Assembly (NCBI GenBank): GCA_963678255.2
Contig: OY782778.1
Coordinates: forward strand, 186,001 to 250,000
Direction: 5' to 3'
Origin: G963678255 sp963678255
GTDB taxonomy: Bacteria; Cloacimonadota; Cloacimonadia; Cloacimonadales; WRIO01
Length of the DNA stretch: 64,000 nucleotides
Shown piece by piece: positions 56,148 to 64,000 of the stretch. Position 1 is the first letter of the stretch, and every line of letters starts with the position of its first letter. The notes below the pieces were generated by a model, which had not been told where the DNA came from, searched no databases, and was given only the letters and a program-made list of their open reading frames with translations. A program made the position numbers and the translations under genes.

Positions 56148-58322
56148 ATGAATAAGCTCACTAGTTTTTTAATCTTGTGCTTTATCTTGTTCCCTCTTTA
56201 TGCTATAGAAGTGGGAGGACATCTTATGCGGGACACCACTTGGGGTCCGGAAAACAACCCCTATTTGGTCAACACCTTTTTGTATGTAGATGCGGGTGCG
56301 ACCTTAACGATCTTACCGGGAACAATCATAAAGGTAAAATCTGCTCACCGGAATAATATCGGATCTTTTATCTGGCAGGGCAATACTGAGCCAGTGGCTA
56401 AGATGCTGGTGGTAAACGGAAAAATCATTGCCAAAGGAACAGAAGCCAATCCAATCGTCTTTGAGCCGAACTTTGAGGATGAGTATGCCCGTTGGGGAGG
56501 GATCTATATGGTTGTCGGTGCAGACACCTCTGAGTTTGAATATTGCCGTTTTTTTAAAACAGCTCCATGTGAAGAGCCATCTGGTAATTATTCATTTTGT
56601 GTTTTAAATGTATTAAATGGTTACTTAAAGATACGCAATTGTTATTTTAAAGACAATAATGGGGCAATAGGAGCAACCATAAAATCTGACATGTTGATTT
56701 ATAATTGCCAATTTTATGCGACACAAGCCACCCCAGCTCCTTATGGCGGGGTAACTATCTTTTCTTTTGGTGTTGATGAAGATAATCCAGTGCAGAATTA
56801 TCGAGTGGTAGTCGCTAAATGTCTCTTTGTCGGAAATGCAGTGCCTCGAACATTAGATGGTAACTTCGAGTTTTTAATGGTAAATAACCGATTTGAGAAC
56901 TTTAATTTAGGTTATAATGCAAGCAGGGAGGAATCAGAAGAAAGAGTTGGAAATAAAAAAATTAGAAACTATTATGGGAACACTGTAAATAACAGCAGTG
57001 TTACTTTTGCTTGTTCTGCAACATCCCCCTCAGACACCTCTTATTGTCGAAAAAATAAGATATATACACCTAATGTGAACTTTAATTATTCCAGTGAATT
57101 ATCAGGATCAGGAGTGGGCACAAATATCGTAGCCGATAATATGGGCTATGGAAGTGTTCATTATATTCAACGTATGGCAGATTCCAGCAACACCTATGTC
57201 TATAATAACATCCTGGAATCGAAAAGCCAATATCTTGTTGAATTAGGGTATGGGGTATTAAATGTCAATCAGAATCAACCGGTTTTTTTTAATAATTTGT
57301 TCAGCTTTATTGGTTCTGGACAATACTCCTCTAATTTTTCAGGGTCACGCAGGTTATCACCCATTTTTTTTAATAATACAATTGTAAACGCACTCAGAAT
57401 CTTGGATGGGTTTCAGGAATCGTCAAAGTTTACTAATAATATAATCTCAGGGTTTTTAAGTTATACGGGTTCAGGGACAAATAGCGAGTATGATTTAAGA
57501 TTTACCAATAATTGCTTGAGTTTGCCCTTACCTGTGACTTGTCCCTATATAGATGGAGGGGGGAATGTGATCGGTGAGCCGTCATTTCTGAGTCCTGAGA
57601 CTGGGGTTTATACCTTGTCAGATAGTTCTATATGTTTGGATAGTGGGCTCAATATGCCCGAGTTACCTGCTTTTGATCTGATGTATAAAAAAAGGATAGC
57701 CAGAGGCTTGCCTGGCAACTCTTTAACTGTTGATATGGGTGCTTATGAATACAATTCTGTCTATATCGGTGGGATCAAAGGGCGTATTTTTGATGCAGAG
57801 ACAGGCTTGCCTGTGGATTGTGTTAAGCTTACCATCAGTGGGAAATTGCCTGAATATAGTGATACTTTGGGAAACTATCGTTCTTCTTGTGGAGAGGGCA
57901 CTTATACCATCACCTGTTCACGCTGGGATTATGAGGATCAGGTATTATCCGGACTCGTCGTCAGTGAAGGTAGTGATTTGGTTTTAAATATCTATCTTCA
58001 TCAAACAGGTACAGATAATCAGGACAATGTTCAAAGTTATAGTGAAACAATTCACAGAATAAAGAACTATCCTAATCCTTTCAATCCAACGACTACCATT
58101 AGTTTTGAATTAACGAAAGCAGAAAGAGTGAAGGTATCAATTTATAATATCAAAGGTCAGAAGATTACCACTTTACGTGATCAGGTCTTTCCCAAGGGAC
58201 AACAGGCAATACTCTGGAATGGGAAAGATGATCAGCAGAAATCGGTATCCTCAGGACTATATTTTATTCGATTGGAAACAGAGACAACTCATTATGTGCA
58301 TAAAACTATGTTGGTGAAATAA
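56148..58322 (+). CDS. secreted right-handed beta-helix protein with sorting tail, paralogue 1
   Basis: 724 residues from the ATG at 56148 (AAAGGAAG in front); an in-frame ATG 30 bp earlier is less likely. Signal peptide MNKLTSFLILCFILFPLYA. Next comes a pectate-lyase-like beta-helix that begins with a capping strand IEVGGHLMRDTTWGPENNP and ladders such as LTILPGTIIKVKS, NKIYTPNVNF and PVFFNNLFSFIG. A carboxypeptidase-regulatory-like domain (GGIKGRIFDAETGLPVDCV ... LSGLVVSEGSDLVLNIYLH) follows, then the tail YPNPFNPTTTISFELT, VSIYNIKGQKITTL and WNGKDDQQKSVSSGLYFIRL. No catalytic residues of polysaccharide lyases are obvious. The neighbour at 59095 is a near copy. Confidence 0.82.
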   Translation: MNKLTSFLILCFILFPLYAIEVGGHLMRDTTWGPENNPYLVNTFLYVDAGATLTILPGTIIKVKSAHRNNIGSFIWQGNTEPVAKMLVVNGKIIAKGTEANPIVFEPNFEDEYARWGGIYMVVGADTSEFEYCRFFKTAPCEEPSGNYSFCVLNVLNGYLKIRNCYFKDNNGAIGATIKSDMLIYNCQFYATQATPAPYGGVTIFSFGVDEDNPVQNYRVVVAKCLFVGNAVPRTLDGNFEFLMVNNRFENFNLGYNASREESEERVGNKKIRNYYGNTVNNSSVTFACSATSPSDTSYCRKNKIYTPNVNFNYSSELSGSGVGTNIVADNMGYGSVHYIQRMADSSNTYVYNNILESKSQYLVELGYGVLNVNQNQPVFFNNLFSFIGSGQYSSNFSGSRRLSPIFFNNTIVNALRILDGFQESSKFTNNIISGFLSYTGSGTNSEYDLRFTNNCLSLPLPVTCPYIDGGGNVIGEPSFLSPETGVYTLSDSSICLDSGLNMPELPAFDLMYKKRIARGLPGNSLTVDMGAYEYNSVYIGGIKGRIFDAETGLPVDCVKLTISGKLPEYSDTLGNYRSSCGEGTYTITCSRWDYEDQVLSGLVVSEGSDLVLNIYLHQTGTDNQDNVQSYSETIHRIKNYPNPFNPTTTISFELTKAERVKVSIYNIKGQKITTLRDQVFPKGQQAILWNGKDDQQKSVSSGLYFIRLETETTHYVHKTMLVK

Positions 58323-58850
58323 ATCAGTAGCGAATAGCGCTGGCGCACTGCTGATAATAGATAAGCATCATGGTTGGTGGATTTAAGTTTAAGCCTTGAA
58401 TTTGATATGTTGATATCATTTAGACGTATGATATTATTGGTGGTGACTTTATAAAATATATTCTATATTTGTTCAACCCCTAAAGGGGTTGGACTTATGT
58501 TGGCTATATTTTACCATGGTTAAAACCATGGCCTACCAATATTCCACCCCTAATGGGGTTGTTTGCCAGAGGAGCCGGATATTTGGTAATCTCAACAAAA
58601 ACTAGTGATTACGTTGTTATTTTAAGTTCCAGAGGAACGGAACGTTTGGCATTATCACACTCCATCTTTTTGGAAGTGTAATAACAATCTCAGCAACATA
58701 GTCACCATTTGTTCTGTTAATATTATATGCAATCGAGCTCAGGAGAACCACCATAAACTCGCTTATAGAAGTCAAATATGAGAGCTTTGAATAAGAAGAA
58801 CTCTATTTTTTATTTCGAGTCCGAGCCGAACTCGCTCCATAACTAGTTTA
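58323..58850. repeat. 3'-flank of paralogue 1, duplicated after paralogue 2
   Basis: No gene is seen. The region is nearly the same as 61267-61778 and holds a string of small palindromes: GCGCTGGCGCACTGC, AACCCC-TAAA-GGGGTT (58475-58490), CCATGGTTAAAACCATGG, a second ACCCCTAATGGGGT, GTTCCAGAGGAACGGAACG, and at its end the TCGAGTCCGAGCCGAACTCG element. Such hairpin strings are seen between genes in many FCB-group genomes. The duplicated unit therefore covers gene plus flank. Confidence 0.85.
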
Positions 58851-58966
58851 AAGCTTAATTAACCATGGATAAATACTTGTGATAGATGGATAAAATAATT
58901 AAAAAGTAGGGTGATTAGTTTTCTATTCATTTTTTTGCAAATAATAAAAAGGATAACATTTTTTAT

Positions 58967-58994
58967 TTGACAGAGAAATAAAAAGTATTAATAC
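58967..58994 (+). promoter_or_regulatory. promoter of paralogue 2
   Basis: TTGACA (58967-58972), 16-bp spacer, TAATAC (58989-58994), about 100 bp before the start codon. The same TATTTGACA block stands before the gene at 50969. Confidence 0.65.
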
Positions 58995-59094
58995 TTAAAA
59001 TCAGGTGAAAAGAAAATTAGCCAAGAGTTTAAATTATGAAAGAATATTTTTGGATATGATCATTGAGTCGGCAACAAAAAGGAGAAAAGAAGTT

Positions 59095-61266
59095 ATGAAG
59101 AAACAACTATTTTATTATTTATTTTTATTTATCTTGTTCCCTCTTTATGCTATAGAAGTGGGAGGACATCTTATGCGGGACACCACTTGGGGTCCGGAAA
59201 ACAACCCCTATTTGGTCAACACCTTTTTGTATGTAGATGCGGGTGCGACCTTAACGATCTTACCAGGAACTATCATTAAAGTAAAATCAGCTCACCGGAA
59301 TAATACCGGATATTTTGCCTGGAATGGCAATAATGAACCTGTGGCTAAGATGCTGATCGTAAATGGGAAAATCATTGCCAAGGGAACAGAAGCTGATCCG
59401 ATCATCTTTGAGCCAAATTATGAAGATGAGTTTGCCCGTTGGGGAGGAATATTCATGAATGTTGGGGCAGATACCTCTGAATATGAGCATTGCCGTTTTC
59501 TAAAAACAGCAGCCTGTCAAGAGTCTCCTGGTAATTTTAGATTTTCTGTCTTAAATGTATCCAATGGATATTTAAAGGTGCGCAATTGCTATTTCCAAGA
59601 TAATAATGGAGCAATAGGAGCAAGTGTAAAATCTGATATATTGGTTTATAATTGCCAGTTTTATGCGACAGAGACTTCACCTTCACCTTTTGGTGGGACA
59701 CATATCTTTGCTTTTGGTGTTGATGAAGATAATCCAGTGCAGAATTATCGAGTGGTCGTCGCTAAATGTTTCTTTACTGGAAATGCCGAACCATGGACAT
59801 TAGATGGAAGCTTTGAGTACTTAATGCTGAATAACCGGTTTGAAAACTTCAATTTAGGTTATAGTTCAAATCGAGAGAAATCGGAATCAAGAATAGAAAG
59901 TAGAAAAATTAGAAACTATTATGGGAACACTGTAAATAACAGCAGTGTAAGTTTTCAATGTGCTGCAACTTCTGTGCCTGACACCTCGTATTGCCGGAGA
60001 AATAAAATATACAATCCAGAGGTGAATTTTAATTATTCTAGTGAATTATCAAGCAGAGGGGTGGGTACAAATATTGTCGCGGACAATATGGGCTACGGAA
60101 GTGTTCATTATATTCAACGTATGGCAGATTCCAGCAACACCTATGTCTATAATAACATCCTGGAAACAAAAAGCCAATATCTTGTTGAATTAGGGTATGG
60201 GGTATTAAATGTCAATCAGAATCAACCGGTTTTTTTTAATAATTTGTTCAGCTTTATTGGATATGGATACTATCCTACTTTTTCAGAGTCAGCCAGTTTA
60301 TCACCCATTTTTTTTAACAATACAATTATCAAGGCAAATACAATCTTGGATGGGTATCAGGAATCGTCAAAGTTTACTAATAACATAATTTCAGGGTTTC
60401 TACTATACTCGGCTGGCGGAACAAGTAGCGCTTATAATTTAAGATATACCAATAATTGCCTGAGTTTGCCCATACCGGAGACTTGTCCCTATATAGATGG
60501 AGGGGGGAATGTGATCGGTGAGCCGTCATTTCTGAGTCCTGAGACTGGGGTTTATACCTTGTCAGATAGTTCTATATGTTTGGATAGTGGGCTCAATATG
60601 CCCGAGTTACCTGCTTTTGATCTGATGTATAAAAAAAGGATAGCCAGAGGCTTGCCTGGCAACTCTTTAACTGTTGATATGGGTGCTTATGAATACAATT
60701 CTGTCTATATCGGTGGGATCAAAGGGCGTATTTTTGATGCAGAGACAGGCTTGCCTGTGGATTGTGTTAAGCTTACCATCAGTGGGAAATTGCCTGAATA
60801 TAGTGATACTTTGGGAAACTATCGTTCTTCTTGTGGAGAGGGCACTTATACCATCACCTGTTCACGCTGGGATTATGAGGATCAGGTATTATCCGGACTC
60901 GTCGTCAGTGAAGGTAGTGATTTGGTTTTAAATATCTATCTTCATCAAACAGGTACAGATAATCAGGACAATGTTCAAAGTTATAGTGAAACAATTCACA
61001 GAATAAAGAACTATCCTAATCCTTTCAATCCAACGACTACCATTAGTTTTGAATTAACGAAAGCAGAAAGAGTGAAGGTATCAATTTATAATATCAAAGG
61101 TCAGAAGATTACCACTTTACGTGATCAAGTCTTTCCCAAGGGACAACAGGCAATACTCTGGAATGGGAAAGATGATCAGCAGAAATCGGTATCCTCAGGA
61201 CTATATTTCATACGATTGGAAACAGAGACAACTCATTATGTGCATAAAACTATGTTGGTGAAATAA
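59095..61266 (+). CDS. secreted right-handed beta-helix protein with sorting tail, paralogue 2
   Basis: 723 residues from the ATG at 59095 (GGAGA in front); 30 upstream in-frame codons from 59005 are unlikely to be used because they precede the signal peptide MKKQLFYYLFLFILFPLYA. Architecture equals paralogue 1: beta-helix, regulatory-like Ig domain, sorting tail. The first 70 mature residues, a 60-residue block in the middle (TNIVADNMGYGSVHYIQRM to FFNNLFSFIG) and the last 260 residues are essentially the same in both, while the segments between differ in many residues. This mosaic looks like gene conversion or selection on the middle strands. It may bind a different ligand from its twin. 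Confidence 0.82.
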   Translation: MKKQLFYYLFLFILFPLYAIEVGGHLMRDTTWGPENNPYLVNTFLYVDAGATLTILPGTIIKVKSAHRNNTGYFAWNGNNEPVAKMLIVNGKIIAKGTEADPIIFEPNYEDEFARWGGIFMNVGADTSEYEHCRFLKTAACQESPGNFRFSVLNVSNGYLKVRNCYFQDNNGAIGASVKSDILVYNCQFYATETSPSPFGGTHIFAFGVDEDNPVQNYRVVVAKCFFTGNAEPWTLDGSFEYLMLNNRFENFNLGYSSNREKSESRIESRKIRNYYGNTVNNSSVSFQCAATSVPDTSYCRRNKIYNPEVNFNYSSELSSRGVGTNIVADNMGYGSVHYIQRMADSSNTYVYNNILETKSQYLVELGYGVLNVNQNQPVFFNNLFSFIGYGYYPTFSESASLSPIFFNNTIIKANTILDGYQESSKFTNNIISGFLLYSAGGTSSAYNLRYTNNCLSLPIPETCPYIDGGGNVIGEPSFLSPETGVYTLSDSSICLDSGLNMPELPAFDLMYKKRIARGLPGNSLTVDMGAYEYNSVYIGGIKGRIFDAETGLPVDCVKLTISGKLPEYSDTLGNYRSSCGEGTYTITCSRWDYEDQVLSGLVVSEGSDLVLNIYLHQTGTDNQDNVQSYSETIHRIKNYPNPFNPTTTISFELTKAERVKVSIYNIKGQKITTLRDQVFPKGQQAILWNGKDDQQKSVSSGLYFIRLETETTHYVHKTMLVK

Positions 61267-61778
61267 ATCAGTAGCGCTGGCGCACTGCTGATAATGATAA
61301 GCATCATGGTTGGTGGATTTAAGTTTAAGCATTGAATTTGATATGTTGATATCATTTAGACGTTTGATATTATTGGTGGTGACTTTATAAAATATATTCT
61401 ATATTTGTTCAACCCCTAAAGGGGTTGGACTTATGTTGGCTATATTTTACCATGGTTAAAACCATGGCCTACCAATATTCCACCCCTAAAGGGGTTGTTT
61501 GCCAGAGGAGCCGGATATTTGGTAATTTCAGCAAAAACAAGTGATTACGTTGTTATTTTAAGTTCCAGAGGAACGGAACGTTTGGCATTATCACACTCCA
61601 TCTTTTTGGAAGAGGAATAACAATCTCAGCAACATAGTCACCAATTGTTCTGTTAATATTATATGCAATCGAGCTCAGGAGAACCACCATAAACTCGCTT
61701 ATAGAAGTCAAATTTGAGAGCTTTGAATAAGAATAACTCTGATTTTTATTTCGAGTCCGAGCCGAACTCGCTCCATAA
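61267..61778. repeat. 3'-flank of paralogue 2 (copy of 58323-58850)
   Basis: Direct repeat of the DNA after paralogue 1 with a few single-base and short length differences. No gene is seen. Confidence 0.88.
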
Positions 61779-62285
61779 CACACCATTTTTTCATGGGCAT
61801 TGTCTCATTGATACCTGGATATTTAATATATTTTATGGATTGATTAATTAAAAATAGACAAATACACAAGATGTTTCATAGGAGCTCATATCAGGCTACT
61901 GCCTGTTTGGTAAAAATGAAACACCTAGTTTTGAGATTGTCCTTTTCAAAAATGATAACTGTTTGAGAAGATAATGGTAGTACTGACGCACTACAGATAA
62001 TAGATAAGAGATAATCATCATCGTTGGTGGATTGCTTTAGTATGGCATATATTGTATAAGGTCTTTTCATTTCTTTGAAATGATGATGATGAGATATTAG
62101 CTCTGGATTTAATGTGTCGCTCCGATGGAGGTATATGTTGTTGGTTGGATATGTTCCGATGATTAAAATCATCGGCTACCAATATTTCGTTCCTCTGGAA
62201 CGATTGAAAGCATTGAGGTTTTAATATTTCGAGTCCGAGCCGAACTCGCTCCAGAACACACCATTTTTTCATAGGCGATTGTACC
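61752..62285. repeat. dispersed hairpin repeats related to 16.6-17.1 kb
   Basis: 61752-61835 is the reverse complement of about 16590-16665. 61874-62000 is a diverged reverse complement of about 17010-17130, including the TGCCTGTTTGGTAAAAATGA block. 62090-62285 has the palindromes CCGATGATTAAAATCATCGG and CGTTCCTCTGGAACG and a further copy of the CGAGTCCGAGCCGAACTCG element (about 62231). No gene is supported; the ORFs here are by-products of the repeats. Confidence 0.75.
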
Positions 62286-62395
62286 ATTGATACATTTTTA
62301 TCAGGAGAATAGATAATTGTTACTCATAATTTGGAGAAGATTTGAGGATATTATTTTATTATTAGTAAATATTTATAGCTTGATGTATCAAGATT

Positions 62396-62482
62396 GCATC
62401 GATATGGAGCCTATAGGTTCACATTTCTTGCCTATAAGTACAAGAGTTGCTTAATGGGAGCTTATATAATTTGGACAGTTTC
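62396..62482. repeat. third copy of the GATATGGAGC repeat end block
   Basis: GATATGGAGCCTATAGGTTC ... TAAGTACAAGAGTTGCTTAA ... GGGAGC matches the ends of the 19566-19945 and 31157-31535 repeats, here without the rest of them. Confidence 0.75.
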
Positions 62483-62515
62483 CAATATTTTAATTTATAA
62501 TATGAATTTATTTTC

Positions 62516-62544
62516 TTGACTTCATATAAAAAAAACACTATTTT
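62516..62544 (+). promoter_or_regulatory. promoter of the cheA-like gene
   Basis: TTGACT (62516-62521), 17-bp spacer, TATTTT (62539-62544), about 30 bp before the start codon. Confidence 0.8.
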
Positions 62545-62574
62545 TGAATTAACCAATTTTAAAAGAGGTTTGTA

Positions 62575-64000
62575 ATGGAATTTTTAGAAAAGATGCAAGA
62601 TTTAATAAATAGAATTTCGATGAATTTAGTGGATTTAGAAGAAAAAGACAATCATGAATTAGCAATCATACTAAAAGACATAGATATTCTTTTTAGATAT
62701 TTATCTCCAGTTGGAATAGTTACTCTAGAAAATCAAATCAAGATAATTTCTTCTGGAATTGAGAGTTTAATATTAAGAGAGATTGATCCTATAGATGATT
62801 TAATAAACTTTATAAATACTATCTATGACAATTTTGGGAATTTACAGAGTATGATATTCTCATTAGAGCAGAACAAAAGATTTTCATCTGAGAATCTAGA
62901 AAAGGTCAATGAGAGTGGTAAAAATTTACTAGAAAAAGAAGAAGATAAGGAGATTTTTATTGATCAGGTGGATAGCGAGTTGTTTAATGATTTTATTAGT
63001 GAATCAAAGGAATATGTAGATTCATTAGAAGTGAATATAATTGAATTAGAGAAGAATCCAACAAATGTAAAGATCATTAATGAGATTTTCAGGCCTTTTC
63101 ATACATTAAAGGGCGTGTCAAGTTTCATGGGATTGAAGAAGTTAAATACAATCTCACATGAAACAGAAAACATCTTAGATCAAGCCCGAAATAACAAATT
63201 AGTAATCACTTCACAAATAATCACTGTGATATTTCAAGCCATAGATATGATAAAACGGATAATAATGCATATCAATGCTGAGGATCGTGAGGAGAAAGTT
63301 TCTGATAATGATTTGAATAATCTGTTAGGATTATTAAAAAGTGCATTAATACAAGATTACAATCAGCAGGTGATTATTGAACTAGATAAGAAAATTGAAA
63401 GTAGGGAATCAAAGAAAGAAGAGTCTATCATAGATACAGAAGTAGAAATTTCTAAGAAAACAGATGACAGTATCCGTATAAAAACGGAGAAATTAGATTT
63501 TCTTATTGATATGGTTGGAGAGTTAGTAATCACATTTAATTTAATACGTGAGGATAAAAATATATTGCAGATTTATGACCATGATTTTATAAAAAAGATT
63601 TCTCAGTTGTATAGAGTTGTCAGTGAACTTCAAAAAGCTTCTATGTCATTGCGTATGATCCCGATAGGAACAACCTTTTCCAAAATGAAACGAGTAGTAA
63701 GAGATTATATAAGTAAATCAGAAAAAGAAATAAATTTAGTATTAATTGGTGAAGAAACAGAGATTGATAGAAATATTGTTGATTCCTTATATGATCCACT
63801 AGTACATATGATTAGAAATTCATGCGATCATGGTATTGAGGATCCTGAGACAAGAAAACAGATAGGGAAAAAATCATATGGAACTGTTACATTAAATGCA
63901 TACCACAAAGGTAATTCCTTAGTGATTGATGTAAAAGATGATGGAAAGGGATTAGACAAAAAGGCAATTTATCAAAAGGCATTAGAAAAGAATCTAATAA
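62575..64000 (+). CDS. cheA: CheA-type chemotaxis histidine kinase (partial, runs off the window)
   Basis: 475 codons are visible; the gene continues beyond 64000. AAGAGG precedes the ATG by six bases. The first 130 or so residues are a helical region with no clear phospho-acceptor (possibly a degenerate HPt). The real HPt domain follows, with FRPFHTLKGVSSFMG and phospho-acceptor His176. After an acidic linker comes the dimerisation domain (IRIKTEKLDFLIDMVGELVI), then the ATPase domain with the N-box HMIRNSCDHGIEDPETR and the G1 box VKDDGKGLD at the window end. It should pass phosphate to CheY and CheB. No other chemotaxis gene lies upstream. Confidence 0.93.
   Translation, partial: MEFLEKMQDLINRISMNLVDLEEKDNHELAIILKDIDILFRYLSPVGIVTLENQIKIISSGIESLILREIDPIDDLINFINTIYDNFGNLQSMIFSLEQNKRFSSENLEKVNESGKNLLEKEEDKEIFIDQVDSELFNDFISESKEYVDSLEVNIIELEKNPTNVKIINEIFRPFHTLKGVSSFMGLKKLNTISHETENILDQARNNKLVITSQIITVIFQAIDMIKRIIMHINAEDREEKVSDNDLNNLLGLLKSALIQDYNQQVIIELDKKIESRESKKEESIIDTEVEISKKTDDSIRIKTEKLDFLIDMVGELVITFNLIREDKNILQIYDHDFIKKISQLYRVVSELQKASMSLRMIPIGTTFSKMKRVVRDYISKSEKEINLVLIGEETEIDRNIVDSLYDPLVHMIRNSCDHGIEDPETRKQIGKKSYGTVTLNAYHKGNSLVIDVKDDGKGLDKKAIYQKALEKNLI

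Noticed and set aside
57730..57987. 85-codon ORF repeated at 60674-60931
   Set aside because: Out-of-frame reading of the duplicated beta-helix genes; identical only because the DNA is.
61553..62287. Minus-strand ORFs in the repeat-rich intergenic DNA
   Set aside because: Made of dispersed hairpin repeats, no ribosome binding sites, and copies elsewhere contain stops.
1..64000. tRNA or rRNA genes
   Set aside because: I looked for cloverleaf-like TTCRANNC arms and conserved rRNA blocks and recognised none.

Overview
The window is AT-rich (roughly one third G+C by eye) and most likely comes from a member of the FCB group, with Cloacimonadota the best guess. The main reason is that at least six genes or gene remnants end in the same secretion tail: a YPNPFNP(S/T)TTI(S/R)F motif, then a (A/S)(I/V)YN(I/V)KGQ(K/R) strand, a W(D/N)GKD turn and a basic KKMLLIK-type end (FlgD-Ig / type IX-like C-terminal domain). 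Sigma70-like promoters (TTGACA-N17-TATNNT) and GGAGG ribosome binding sites are readable in front of many genes. The taxon is inferred from protein style, not from a marker gene.

Layout. 1-9060: end of an MFS permease, a giant hybrid Ser/Thr-His kinase (1825 aa) with a small unknown downstream gene, and a convergent two-gene operon (B12-type radical SAM protein plus LicC-like nucleotidyltransferase). 9060-11003: an array of five 310-366 bp hairpin-rich direct repeats. 11073-11960: TetR regulator plus zinc-ribbon protein with a strong terminator. 12.1-17.6 kb: an accessory region with decayed genes, an intact RloAB/AbiL-type defence pair with its own promoter, an IS21 end relic, a broken peptide deformylase, a small ORF related to the repeat array, and a transposase fragment. 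17.8-31.2 kb: lipoproteins and secreted proteins. The central gene, a secreted C39-like cysteine protease with a beta-helix and a sorting tail, is cut by an IS66-type element (perfect 15-bp inverted repeats, 8-bp target duplication) and by a 5.3-kb IS21-type element. The IS21 element is itself scrambled: istA is frameshifted, and istB is split by a duplicated hairpin/minisatellite cassette, one copy of which carries a group II intron. The other copy preserves the empty intron site.

31.6-50.4 kb is conventional: an outer-membrane protein, an ABC ATPase with a permease-M1 aminopeptidase fusion, a large secreted FN3 protein, a six-gene operon (DUF432-like protein, MscS channel, HDOD protein, radical SAM protein, outer-membrane protein, cysteine-desulfurase-like enzyme) and an acyl-CoA ligase. 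50.9-61.3 kb holds three secreted beta-helix proteins with sorting tails, the last two being a recent tandem duplication that includes the 3' flank. The window closes with repeat-rich intergenic DNA and a CheA-type kinase that runs off the end.

The overall picture is a surface-protein-rich genome with sensor kinases, much of whose intergenic space is filled by a few dispersed hairpin repeats. The best candidates for something new are the intron/minisatellite cassette inside IS21, the gene-derived tandem repeat array, and the lipoprotein-protease pair whose signal peptide is thrown out of frame by an A8 tract.
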